Shown here in pieces: positions 1 to 11,904 of a stretch of 64,000 nt of DNA. The position numbers and the translations under genes are program-made. The notes beneath the pieces were generated by a model. The model was given only the letters and a program-made list of their open reading frames with translations. It did no database searches and was not told where the DNA came from. Numbering within the stretch: position 1 is the first letter of the stretch; every line of letters begins with the position of its first letter. This DNA comes from Selaginella moellendorffii (taxonomy: Eukaryota; Streptophyta; Lycopodiopsida; Selaginellales; Selaginellaceae), in contig NW_003314262.1 of assembly GCF_000143415.4 (NCBI RefSeq), positions 4,651,131-4,715,130 of the forward strand, given 5' to 3'.

Positions 1-1530
1 AAGCGTTTCATGACCGTCCGAATTGGCAACATCTTCTCAGATATCAAAGTAGCGGTGGATCTTTATTCTCTGTTACGCTGACGGCATACGCCCATATGCA
101 CACTGGAGACAACGAGTGCCTTCGTTTTCTAAAAGGTGCTGTTGAGGGCCCATTGATCAAGCCAAACAAGAACTGAAACTTCTGCTGCTTAAGTCAGCTG
201 CTGCGACTTGTAGACTGGCTTGAGCATCTGGGAATTGAAAGATTCTTTAGGAAAGGGATCGAGCAGACGTTGATTCAAGCTTTCAGGTAAACTACTTGTC
301 ACTCGAAAAGTTGTCAATAGATGTTGGAAAGGAAATGCCGCAGGTACTGGAAGTCAAAAACATCTAGAAAGCTTTGAAGACGCCGCTCTTTTGTTCCAGA
401 TTCTTCGTCGTCACGGCTACTAAGTTTCCCCAGGTAGAGTGAAGTGAAGATTTTTATATCACAGTGACGGATTTCGTGTTGTAGACGTGCTACATCAGCG
501 AAAATTAAGCGAGGCACACGGTTTGAAGGATCTGTCTTTGCCATCACATGTTTTCTTTCCTAGTGAGAGCAGAAAAATGCTAGTTGCGAACGAAGTGGTT
601 TGCCTTCAACAGTAAACGTTTTCTTTACAGACGATGATTCCATGGTATAGTATAATGCATCGGATCCAGCACATCGAGGGTATAACTAGATTTACGACAA
701 GTATGGATTCCATAAGCATGAGGTACATATGCGATAACTTCCTGTAAATCAGTAAGTTCCTAATCGAAAATTTCCAAACGAGCTTCGATACTGGCCTTCG
801 CAAAGTCCGACTTCAATGCTTGCCAGAAGATATATCAGAAGGATTTGCAGCACGTTATGAGGTATCTGTCTTCGATGTTTTTCCCCCGGCTTAATTATAT
901 GCAGCTCTTGAGCCGCAGGTGGAACGAAGAGTGCGGCTTTGGACGTCTGGGTTATGCCCGACAGAAAGACGTGATCTGCCTTTTTACTGCTGCCGCAACG
1001 ATGTTCCAGCCGGAACTCTCGATGGCTCTCATTGTCATGGCACAGATGAATGTTTGTACAACTGTCATTGAGAACTTTATGGGCATGCACCATTCTCTCG
1101 ACAATTTGAGAAACTTTTGCACTGCCGGGAAAATGTATTAGTAACACATCTTTAGAAGACTTTTGAGTATTAATATGTGTCTTGTGTTCAATCACACAGA
1201 TGGGATCCGTCCGCCTTGAGCTGAACGAAGACGCTAGCAATATTTTCCGAGGATTGTTTAAGACGACAGTTCAGTGTGCTTCCGAGGTACAAGGCAGAGC
1301 TAGCTTACGAGCTCAAGGACGTACCTAGAACACAGCTTTTCTAATCGCTTTTATCAGTGGGAAAGACTTTGCGATGCGTTTCTACGTGATGCAGGATGGA
1401 AGCTCACGAATCACTGTCCCAGCCTCGAGGAGTACATGGAAAACGGAATCACGTCCTTTGCGCTGGAATCGATCATCTTATCTGCAATCTTTTTCCTGGA
1501 TGAGAAAGTTAAGCCATAGGCTTTCATCTG
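1..1530 (+). pseudogene. diterpene synthase pseudogene, runs off the left edge
   Basis: Scattered reading-frame pieces follow the order of a plant diterpene synthase (CPS/KS type). They are: a TAYAHMHTGDNECLRFL segment near 85-150; LEHLGIERFFRKGIEQ near 215-275; FEDAALLFQILRRHGY near 370-420; PWYSIMHRIQHIEG near 637-680; LAFAKSDFNACQKIYQK near 790-845, running into RWNEECGFGRLGYARQKD; and PSLEEYMENGITSFAL near 1417-1475. An in-frame TAA follows the HGY segment and a TGA comes shortly after, and later segments lie in shifted frames. Where class I enzymes have the Mg-binding DDxxD motif this copy reads ENFMG, and no NSE/DTE motif follows. It is therefore called dead. Small minus-strand frames here look like antisense shadows. 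The substrate specificity of the ancestor cannot be read. Confidence 0.8.
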
Positions 1531-1751
1531 TTAATCCTTAATTATTGGATGTTTACATGAGATCTTTCCATTCCAGTGTGAGAAATGGGGAAGTCTCATG
1601 GATTACGATGTACAGAAGGCAACGATGGAGGAGCTGGTGCTCCGGCCCAAAGCAGTGCCGTCACGTCAAACAAAATTGGAATAATCTATAATATTCCACC
1701 ATTTTCAAAAGAATATTCATTTGATAATGGGATATTCTGCATGTTTAAAAT

Positions 1752-4012
1752 TTAAGTGAACCTGAGATTGGTAAAACCGGCGCTGCTGCCCGCGTTTCTC
1801 ATCCCCCTGCTGTATGTCCTGTGATCACAGATCATCATCGACGAGGAAACCTCAGTTTCGTGATGGTGGTGGTGGTGGTGGTGGTGGTGATGGACTCCAC
1901 CGTGAAACTTATGTAGGAAATGGTGGTGGTGGTGGCTATTGCCATCCGCGGCTGCCAGTGCTACTGTCGATGCTGCCGCTACCAATGCGTGCTTCTCGGT
2001 AGAGATCGACTCTTGCGACTCTGGTGACAATAGTTCTCCTTCCTGGTCGTGGCCGGAGGAAGGGGCGCCAGTAGCACAGCTACAAAAATCCATCGAGGAG
2101 CTTCGGGGGCTCGTCAATGCCGCCGCTGCTGTGGCTGCCGTGGCTGCTCCTGGATTTGGGTTCTCAAGAGCCTCCGAGACGCTCGGATTTTGGACAATCA
2201 CGAGCATCGGCTTCTGGTTGCCACCGCATTTAGCCAAAGACATTGGCTGAAAGAAACAAGCAAAGGGTCAAGCATTGTGATAAAAAGGTAGCAGTGGTGA
2301 AGAAACGGTACCACTCCAATGTGCCACTCTTTGAAACTCAGCGTGTTGAAGTCCTTTTCGTTCATCTCCTGGAAAGTAGTAGTAACAAGTTAAAAAACAG
2401 CATGGAAAAATCGAGCCAGGCTCTCTGAATACTTACGATGCTGTAAATAGGAGGTAGCATAGACTCTCTCCCCGAGTGCAACGTGGGAATCACAGTAAAA
2501 AAGGGTGTTGTTTCTCTAGCTCTAAAAGTCCACCTGCATGCCCGGGAGTGAGCGCCTAGGAAGTCCAGAGCTTGGAATAGCACTTACCCGATATAAGAAA
2601 AGATACCAATTTCCGTCCACTCCCGAACAAGAAGTCTCATCCAGTATTCATTCGCAACCCCATCCGCCTTGGCATGCATCTAGTGGACTTCAAACTTTCA
2701 GTCGGATACTTGGATGCAAACAAAGCAAGAACTCACCAACACTTCCGCAACGACCATTGTCAGCATCGCAGCTTGGAACTTCCTGTAAAAAAAACACAGA
2801 AACTATGAACACAGAAGCATAAAGTAGGATAAACAACCATCAAAAACAAAAAGGAAACAAAAGAAAAAACACGCTACAGATGATGTGCACCTCGTACTTG
2901 AACATAGTGTACTTGGTGTACAGAGCCGTGTGCATCGTATGAACGCCTTCGTTCTGAATAAGTTGGAGCTGCTCCCTTAGCAATGCCAGATTCCTCGACA
3001 CATGGAGAAATATGACGTAAAGGAGCACCAAGTAGATCAGCACCACTAATATCTGCAAAGCAAAAGAAAAAGGAAACAAAGAAGTGTCAAGTGTATGAAC
3101 AAGCTCACAGAAGCGACTTGAAAGGAAAAACTCCAGTCATTCTCAATTCACACTAAACTCAAGAACGAAAAACATCATTGTCAGCTATGCAAGAAGAACT
3201 TCCACAAAAGCACGGCTATCCAAGAGAAAGTTCCACAAAAGCACTGCCCACTCATCCACTATCGAAAAGGACACAGGATACAAGACGCACCAATTCTCTA
3301 GCAAGACGAAGAACAAGCAAAAGGTCCCAATGAAGTGGAGAAAGTGGGCTTACCGCGAACTGTGGCACAGCCGCCTTGTATCCGGTGAGCGTGAGGTAGA
3401 GCAGCGAGCCGAGCCCAGCAATGCTTCTCCTCTCCGAGATGGAGAGCTGCTCGTGCATGATGCAGTAGCCATGCGAGATGAGCAGGAACGAGATGAAGCA
3501 CGCCGTCTCGAAAAAAATGCGCGTCACAAAGACGCCAAACGCGACCCAGAAGGAGCACGTCCCCAGGTGGAGGCACGAATACCTGGCAATCAATCCAAGC
3601 ACGCCCAAAATCAACCAGCGAGCTAGAAATCGCGAGCTAGAGAGACTCACCAGAACGCGAACGAGAGCGCCAGGACCAGAGCTTTGAGCACAGGCACGGC
3701 AGTGAGGATCCATTGGAGATTACTCGTCTGCGATCACAATCCCGAAAGTGAGAGAGGAGAAATATTTCCATGATGAATGAAGAACCCTAAACTATTCTCT
3801 TCTTTCCCACCCCTGCATTGACAATGCATGCAAAGAGAAATCGTTACCTGCCATTGCCGCTTCCTCCATGTATTGAGCGTCCAGATTCCCACCAGGGTCG
3901 TCCAGATGAGCAGCAATCCAAAGAAGAGGAACGGCAGAGGCCTGTAGAGCGCCTCCCAATCCCCCGGATTGGAGATCACCACTTTGGGGCCGTGATTCGC
4001 CACAGACTCCAT
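1752..4012 (-). CDS. multi-pass (probably seven-helix) membrane protein with His-rich C-terminal tail
   Basis: Spliced minus-strand gene of roughly 470 residues. Exon 1 (4012-3848) encodes MESVANHGPKVVIS and a first membrane helix. Later exons add hydrophobic segments around FAFWYSCLHLGTCSFW, TACFISFLLISHGYC, GSLLYLTLTGYKAAVPQF and LVVLIYLVLLYVIFLHV. A more soluble part, REWTEIGIFSYIGWTFRARE then PPIYSIEMNEKDF, follows, and the last exon (2243-1752) is a low-complexity tail with Ala, Ser and long His runs. GT-AG junctions join all segments in frame. I recognise a conserved plant membrane-protein family but cannot name it. A seven-helix GPCR-like or lung-7TM/GOST-like protein is possible. The exon count and the weak exon near 2.3 kb are by eye. 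Confidence 0.6.
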
Positions 4013-4090
4013 GCCGATCGCTCGCCGCTCATCAATCGCCCGATCAATCCATGGAAAATCCTGGGAATCGGCGACGATCGACCAGAGGAA

Positions 4091-4118
4091 GGGGAAGAAG
4101 AAGAAGAAGAAGAAGAAG
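4091..4118. repeat. (GAA)n microsatellite in the 5' leader of the membrane-protein gene
   Basis: An uninterrupted run of about nine GAA units (TTC on the minus, transcribed strand) lies about 80 bp upstream of the start codon at 4012. The rest of the 4013-4776 spacer shows no gene and should hold this gene's promoter and the kinesin 3' flank. Confidence 0.85.
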
Positions 4119-4776
4119 TTTCTAAAAAACTCGTTGCCGTCGTCTCCTCTTCTTACTCCGAAGCATCGGCTGCGCGGATAGAATCGAAGGAGAAAACGAT
4201 CGATTGGATCATCGAGAAATATTTTCTCCCCCTTTTTCTCCACAAAGGGGAGAAAGTGAAATTTTTTCCTCTTCGTTTGCGAACTGTTGTGCCTTCCAGA
4301 GACTGCCAACTAACAAGCCCGTTAGCGCTTTTCAGTCAGCCCTGTAAGAGTCCCCTGGGCCAACCACAAAGACCCCCCAGGTGCGAATCGACCGCCACTG
4401 TTAGCTAGAGATAACTAACCGTTTGCCAAACGGAACCGCAATACGGAGGTGTGGTCGTACGAACAACGGTCCATTTTTCCGTTAATCGCACTTTGGCTTC
4501 TTTGATTAAGCTTATTTTAGTGCTACTGTTAAGCAAAGTATCTTTGACCGGCGTCATCTTGTATCATTGACCGGCGCTGAGCAAAATCAGTCGGAGGAAA
4601 TCTTCGCGGCGTTGGATTCTCATTTTTTTCGTTTTTTTTTTCTGGAAGTAGCGAACAGTACTTAACAGCTTCCAGATAAAAATCTTCGAGCTCGCTCGAT
4701 CGGTGGTTGGAGGAGCTCGAATTTCGGGAGTTATGTAGCAGCGAAACGTCTATGTACTGTAAACTGGAAACGAACC

Positions 4777-7700
4777 TTACGATGCAAATGTGACGATTCG
4801 GTCGCTAATGCTGCTCCTGCAAAGCGGGCATTCCGTGCACGCGACTGCGCACGGTTGACACACTGCAAGAGAGAAGTTAGAATGAAAGGCGAGCGCGGAA
4901 ACCATTGGAGAACTTACAGCAAAAATGGCGACAGGGTAGAAGAACAGCGGCCGTGGCGGCTTCGAAGCAAACTTTGCAAACGTGCGCGTGCTTGTCTTCG
5001 TCGTAGAGCTGCAAGTTGAGAGTGGGGGCTTCGGCGGTTGGCCGTTGGAGTCGCTCGAGTTTCCTTCGCTCTTGGATCCTGGCCTGGAGACAAACAACGA
5101 CGAGCTATAGTTCTCACGACCGTTTTGGAAAGAAGTATCCGCGTGTACCTTGGCGTTGCTTAGCTTGGTTAGAGCTTCGATATGGATGGCCTGTAGGTCC
5201 TCCAGTTCACTGGCGTTCAGCTCCTCTACGGACTCTCCCTAGCAGAATTCACAGCCAAACAATCAGAAGTTCCAAACTGAGCTGACTAACCTTGAGCTGA
5301 GCAACGAGCGCCTTCAAGTCATCAGTTTCTTTGTCCTCTGAGCCGCTTGTTCTAAGCCTCTCCAGCTCTTGATGTTGTTCCTTGATTTTCTGTATGTTCG
5401 CTGCCGATTCTACACTTTGTGGTGATATAGGAGCAACGGCGGTTGAGACGTTACGTTCTGGCCTACATTCTGTGATCTCGACCACATCTTGAACAGGTCC
5501 ACTGGTCGGAGGGTCGTTCGTTTTCATTTTTGCTAACAGAACCCACATGCTCGCCAAATCGTTTTCCAAGTCGGCTTCCCGCTGCTTTGATTCGTCAAGC
5601 TTTCTCTTTAATTCCTTCTCAAGGGCTTGCTTCTCTGAAACTGTTTGCTCTAGATATGCTTGCTTCTCTCTCTTAGATCGCAGTTCCTCCTTGAGAGCTT
5701 GGACTGCATATGGTATCATTAGCCTCCGATCAACACTAGAAACAGAAATTCTACCAGTTTTACCTTGACATGTGATACTCAAAGCTTCATTTGAAAGTCT
5801 CGTATTTTGAAACACCAACTTCTTGATTTGTTCGGTTAAGTCTTTAATTTCAGTAGCAGCTGCAGCTGCCAGGTCCCTGGCATAACAAGCTTCCTCTTCC
5901 AGTTTGACATTCTTCATTTGTAAGCAGTTGTTTTCTTCTGACAAACGACTCCTTTCCTGGCTCACTACCTCGATTTCAGCCTTCAAAGACAAACAAATGA
6001 ATCAGTCAGTAGACAACGTCGAAACCGGCAACCAAACCTTCAGAATCACATCTTCTGTTTCTTTCTTTTTAGGATAATTCTCTTGATGTGAAACGACCGT
6101 TTTGATGGCTTTTTCAGCACATAGTCGCTCTCCGGCGTCGTTTGCCTCAATCAAGCAGTTCGTCGTTTGGGGTCCAAGAACTATTTTTTGATGGCTAGCC
6201 TTCTCCAGAGCTTCTTGAAGTTGTTGTTGAAGGCGACCATTTTTTTCTTGCAAATCCTTAATTTCAGCCACCTGATAAAAGCTTTAATAGCTAGTTGAAG
6301 AACCAAGAACCAAAATGTTACCTTTGATTGCAACTGTTCCTCAAGTACACGGTTGTCTGCTGTTCTGATCTGAAAAAGCACACGAAAATAGTTTACTTTG
6401 TGTTGCCAAATACTTCAAATCCAACCTCAAGCTCGAAGGCCTTCTCATTTAGCTGACTCGTGAGTTTTTCAATCGCCTAGATACAAAAAACTTAAATCCC
6501 AAATTGACGGTAGAACAACGAGTTACCTGGGACATTTCTGGGTAGGAGGATCTTTCTCCAAGCTCTGTTATTCTTTGCTCTAAAAGTTGCATTTGACTTT
6601 TCTTATCTTCAATGTCGTCCCTAAGCTTGCCAATTTGTACCTGAAACTTATTGAAGCACTTAAGACTCTTTCAAATGAACGGGCCCATACCTGTATTTCA
6701 ACATCGTCTGGATGGTTTGCTGCTTGTTCGGATAGCCGCTTTAGCGAACTAGAGCGTAATGCAATTTCTCCAGCAAGCATCTTGACTTGCTCTCGTGTAA
6801 GATCGATTTGATCTGCTATGTCCTGCAAGCAGATGTTAAACTCAAAAGATTTGCATCAACAGTGACTTACGTGCTCCTGCCCGTTTCCTAAGTCAATACT
6901 GCAGGAATCAGTACACCGATCCGGTGGAAATGAAGAAGTATCTAGATCCGACTGTTCATCGTATCTCTAGACAATGAGCTCGTTAATACGATTGTACATA
7001 AAAAGAAAACCTTACCTCTTCCGACTCCGCAAAGGAATGCCTTCTATTATGAGCGGCGTCGGGAAAAGAACCTGACAAATTATTCTTTGTGGAGACTAGT
7101 ATAAGCTTTGTGAGCTTATGAATTCGTCCCATTAAAGCTGCTTTAGCTTGTTCCTCTTCTTCCAATCTAGACTGCATCTTCAGCTGCCCGGCCTCGAGCT
7201 TAAATCCAAAAAACAATGAAAAAGTGTCAAAATTCTTTCAATCCAGCAAGCTTGTACTGACCTGTTGTCTAAGCGTTAATAGATCTTCTTGGTTTGTCGT
7301 AGCATATGGTCGTTCTGTCATGCCTCTCTTAATAAGCAGCAATTCTTGCTTTAATTTAGTGATCTCCTTTTGATATTTCTTTATCAGCGATCTTTCATCC
7401 ATAATCTGACGCAAACATTGATACACTGGTGACTGTCTGTGAGTGAGATAATATGCTGCATACCCTGTTTGGAGCGGCATAAATCTCGATTCTCTTAGCT
7501 CTCTGGGCAAATTTAAGAGTGTTGTGTGTCTCTTCCATATTGCTGGAAGCTGGCGTAATTGTACAAATAAGCTGTCAAACATGAACTTCCGTTAATATCA
7601 AGAAACATATTGTTGCAGCTGTACGTACTGTTATGCGACCATTGCCACTTAACGAAGATTGCAAAAGCCTTGTCAGTTTGGAATCACGATATGGTATATG

Positions 7701-9391
7701 TGATGCTTTTCCTTCACTTAATTTCGCGATTACCTGCAAGATGACTTATCGTGAAAATTAAAGAGAAAAAACACGTCGTCTACCGTTCCCAAGGTAAGAA
7801 GACTCTTGTTTATGTAAGAGCCTTCTTTTCGACGCAAGCCAGTGGTTTCAGTTTTAGAGCTCTCAGATCCTGCAAGATCGATAAGATTCTACGAAGTCCG
7901 GTTGACAGTGTTAATTAGTTACCAGAATTATTTGATGGCTTACCAGCTGGGACAACGTGACTTCATCGTCCGGCCCCTGAGCACGTAAACTGCTTTCAAT
8001 TGTCTGCAAATCAAAGTGTCAGTACTGTTTAGTATTCACAAATTATTACCAAGGTAAAGATGGTATGGCTTCGACTGCTGAACAGGTTGAAGTTGTTTGA
8101 TCCAACGTGCCGATGCTCTGTGAAGAAATTGAAAACGGAGCGAACGTTTACAATGATGTACCTTCTCCAGCTGCAATGAGTGAAAGAGCATGCGATGGAG
8201 ACAGCACAACCTCCTCTTTAACCCCTTCAACATAAGTCCCCTGTCATGTTTGAAAATGAAACCCTTAGATGTAAGTACTTGCATATTAAAGTTCTACCTG
8301 AGCATCCTCCCGAATGCGAAGATTTTGCCCTGCCGGATCGAGCAAATCGTTTATGACCTGGACGGTATATTTTGTAACATGTTAAGTTATAAACAAGGGA
8401 ACAGAGGTAGCTTACTTCGTTGTATATTTCAAGGTAAGATACACGCAAGAGAAACTCCCGGTCTGGGGTCTGCGGCAAATGCCAGGGTAAGCAATATACG
8501 GATGAAGACATCTCACTGTTCACCTCTTGGATGATACTAAAAACATCTTTGATAGCTTGTGGAATCACTCCTGGATAATTTTGGTCGCCCTGGATTAACA
8601 TTTGCAAAAGCTTCAAGAGAAAGAAAATGTAATAGAACTTACGTGCATTGTGTGTGTTTTCCCGCTACTGGTCACACCGTAAGCGAAAACAGTTCCTACA
8701 ATGAATTGCCTTTAATTCTCAAACACTTACTATGGTGAGGCTTACCATTGATCCCTTCCATCGCGCCGCGCACCACGTTTCGTGCTACGGTGTCGTAAAC
8801 ATTTCTCGTGGTCGCGCTGGCCCCGAAGACTTTGTCTGGAAATCACAGAGAGAAGTCAGTCTTCGAGATTAAGCGTTGTGAAGAATCTTTCCAACCAAAT
8901 GTATAAGCAACAGAAGGATTGAACTCGCTCCGGACAATGTCGCCGTCCACGTACCACGCAGCATTGTCCCCGCGATGAATTTCCCTTTCACTGAAAACCC
9001 AAAGATCGCCCAAAGATCTCACGGAAAGAACAAGAACAAGAGCGTCAAAATACCTCATGGGGCGAAATCGAACAGTCACAGAGATATTCTCCTTGCCGTA
9101 ATCCACACTCTCATCGGAATGCATTGTCCCAGCATCCTGGGAGAAGCGCGGCGACGAGCAAGACGATGCCAGGAAATGCGAAGAGACTCTCCCACCATTG
9201 CTGCTCATCTGAGACAAAGCCCTGAATCCCGCCGAGCCACCGCTGCTCCTCCGTCCGGACGACGGCGGCGGGAGCATTCTCGGGGAATTCATCGATTGCC
9301 CGAACGATCCCTGGTGCTGCTGCTGTTGGAAGAGATTTCCATTCACCGAATACCTAAACGGCGACGCTCCCCTTTGCTTGGCCGCTGCCAT
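4777..9391 (-). CDS. kinesin-7 motor with C-terminal RING finger (KIN7D/MKRP type)
   Basis: Many-exon minus-strand gene encoding about 1,000 residues. A Ser/Gln-rich N-terminus ([18 protein letters not shown]) precedes a kinesin motor that starts at [12 protein letters not shown]. It shows the P-loop [15 protein letters not shown], switch [12 protein letters not shown] and switch [11 protein letters not shown], then neck residues and a long coiled coil (7.5-5.3 kb) rich in Glu, Lys and Gln heptads. The last exons give [20 protein letters not shown] and [17 protein letters not shown], a C3HC4-type RING ending at a TAA. This motor-coil-RING order is that of plant MKRP/KIN7D proteins (family knowledge). 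It should be a microtubule plus-end motor, and organelle targeting is uncertain. An upstream in-frame ATG at 9448 is possible; 9391 was preferred because the protein then starts like a basic Ser-rich leader. Confidence 0.9.
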
Positions 9392-10220
9392 GATCGATCC
9401 CCACCGAGCGGCGCCAATGCTCCTCCAGGCGCCCGATCGATCACACAAACCCTGAGGAGCTCCAAGATCTAAGCATGCATTGGCAAAATGGGGCGATCTC
9501 TTTGCGCAAGAGCGCCTTGTATGTGGATGTATGTATGCTTTTTAGAGACCAAGACTCCAGGAGGATGACATGGCGGTCACACGAGCCATGTCATAACGGA
9601 GGCAACCGGTTGGCCGCGACACGTGTCGCTTCACGTGTGGTGGCCCCGTCGTGCCAGGAAGTGCCCCATGTGCTTGGCGGGAAAAGCTAGAATATCTGCT
9701 GAATATTTCCCAGTTCAAACATCATGTGCCATAGATTGCAAGCCAAGTCAAATGGCAGCAAACAAAACACGGCGATTCGGCGAATATCCCTCTCTGTGGA
9801 GAAGGATCTTCCCCCAGCGTGAAATGGAGAGCCCAACGAACTGTCCTTTCCAAAAACTTGCCACTTTTTCTCTAAGCCTCTCGCGCAGCAAGATCTTAGC
9901 TAGAAACTTGTTGCTCTTAATTGTACCGCAACATAATCCTCACGTTTTTGAGGACAATGGACGAGATTCGCACTGCTTGTCTCCGACCAAGACAACCAAA
10001 CTGTCATAAAAAAAAAAGAGACACGACATGAAAGAACTTACAAAAGCAAAAGCGTTTTGCGTGCTGCTGATGGGTCCTCCTCCTGTGAGTAGTGTACGTT
10101 GCACGACTCACCGAGAAAGCTGCAAACGTTTTTGGCCAGACGTGCCGCGTTCGATCATTCACAAGGGCTATCCTTCACGTCAGAGACCTTATTTCGAGTA
10201 TATGTTCCATGCGACAGACT
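9392..10220. other. intergenic spacer, no gene seen
   Basis: This lies between the kinesin start and the TyrRS stop, both on the minus strand. Short open frames show no recognisable protein or consistent splice pattern. It presumably holds the kinesin promoter and the TyrRS 3' end. Confidence 0.6.
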
Positions 10221-11829
10221 TCATCTGGTAACTCTAAAAGACTGCAAGAAAAAGATGGACTGCTAAACAAAAGCACTAGCGCAGAAAATTGATAGCTTAC
10301 CTTCACTTGAGCGAGCAAATCTCTCGCGTCAGCATTGTGCTTGAAGTGATCTCGCACCGGCTACAAATCAGCATTAGCAATGTTTGGCGTGCGACAGGAG
10401 GCAATGGATATACCTGGAGAATTAGATTGAGTGATTTTGCCAAAGACGTCTTGATCTCATCGGAACTTATCAGTCCTGACTCGAAGTCGCCATTCAGCTT
10501 CTCAGCTGACTCGTAGGTACTGTAAGAAATTGACGTTATAGAGACGAAGGAAATAGTAAAAGAAACGCGAGCTTACAGATTTCCGCCTCTTTCTTCTGAA
10601 CGGCAGAGCTCAAATCGGCCATGCCACGGGATGACGACGTACTTCACGTATTCCAAGCACGGGTTCCCTTCCACAACGTTCGGACAGAACGCACCTGCAA
10701 TTTTCCTGTTCACATCATCCTGTCTAAAATATTAGTATCGGGCATTTCTTAGCGCTGTGTGCCATACCTCTTCGTCTTCCATAAATATCGCAGACTCGGG
10801 ATCACTTTTCGACATCTTCAGCTGACCTTCCTTCAGCCCCGGCAGCATATCTAGAATAAAGAGAAAACAAAAATAAGTCAAAATGTGAAAACAACAAAAA
10901 AATACAATTGGAAACTTAAGCATACGATGAGACAAAATAATTGGTTTGAATTTCCGTTTGGTAGCAGAAGCATACTCTCTTGCAAGCATGTTCACTTTTC
11001 TCTGATCGAGTCCAAGCTGACAAATATCAGCCTGCGGAAGAAAAGAAAAGTTGGAGTATTTCCGAAACTTGATACTGGAAATGCCCGTGCTCACCTTGAG
11101 GAAGAACACATCCGCGCACTGCATACACGCGTACATGATTGCAGACACCGAAAGCTCTTTTGGATTGGTCCGTCCCATAATTTGCGAGCATCTAGACAAA
11201 GAAAAGAAGACAAAGGAAGAAAAAAAAAAATAAAACAAAAAAGAACCGTGTAAGACCTTCATGAGTCACTTGGTCCAATTATGACAACGTTACTTGCCTT
11301 AGAATACGAGGAAGATTGTTCCTGCGAGCGATATCAAAGACAAGCTTCCAGTACTCCTCGGCCCTCGAGTTGATCTCGTGAGAAGACCATAGAAACTCCA
11401 CCTGATTGAGATTCATACCAACAGCCTTCCACACTTCGATCATGTAGCGCCCCACGGTCTGGATCTTGTGGAGATCGCCTCCCATCTTGTTGTTGAGCTG
11501 CGCAAACCAGTCCGCGACCCAGAACTTAAACACGCATCCAGAGCTTGTCAATTTGTTAACATTCAGTGCCTTCATCACTCCCTGCGATCAAAGGGTGGAA
11601 AGACAAAACGAATTAAGGCGATGTGGACAAACTCTCTCACCTGAGCGATGTGGACTCTGCCAGACGGTTCAAATCCATCGTAGCAGATCGGAGGAGTCGG
11701 CTTGTTCTTGAAGAGCGCGGCCAGATCCTCGGCGCCAGTGCATTCTTCGCCGACGCTCAGCGCCAGTTTCACTTTCTCCTGGATCGCAGCCGCAGCAGCG
11801 GCATCCTCTTGCGCCGGCAGATCCGCCAT
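10221..11829 (-). CDS. tyrosyl-tRNA synthetase, cytosolic eukaryotic type
   Basis: Class I aminoacyl-tRNA synthetase that charges tRNA-Tyr. Spliced minus-strand gene of about 385 residues starting MADLPAQEDAAAAAA. The exons give CYDGFEPSGRVHIAQGVMK (HIGH-like motif HIAQ), FWVADWFAQLNNKMGGDL, FLWSSHEINSRAEEYW, ADICQLGLDQRKVN, and the KMSKS signature in EGQLKMSKSDPESAIFMEDE. After AGAFCPNVVEGNPCLEYVKY and PVRDHFKHNADARDLLAQVK, a last tiny exon supplies SFRVTR and a TGA at 10221. Start, length, motifs and C-terminus match the plant cytosolic enzyme closely. No transit peptide is seen. It is divergently paired with TOM20. Confidence 0.93.
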
Positions 11830-11904
11830 AGCGATAGCGACGCCCTATCAAAAACCCTAGGCCCAAGAACCCTAAGTCATTGTGGGGGCGGCATTTGATT
11901 CGCC
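11830..11904. promoter_or_regulatory. 75 bp divergent promoter shared by TyrRS and TOM20
   Basis: Only 75 bp separate the two start codons. The interval carries AAACCCTA and AACCCTAA, matches to the telo-box (AAACCCTAA) known from plant promoters of translation-related genes. No TATA box is visible. Both 5' leaders must be very short or overlap each other. Confidence 0.7.

Noticed and set aside
749-1240. 163-codon minus-strand open frame
   Set aside because: It is antisense to the diterpene synthase remnant; the plus strand carries the recognisable protein motifs.
1939-2250. Plus-strand open frame rich in Ala and Ser
   Set aside because: It is antisense to the His-rich last exon of the membrane-protein gene, which joins in frame to upstream exons by splice sites.
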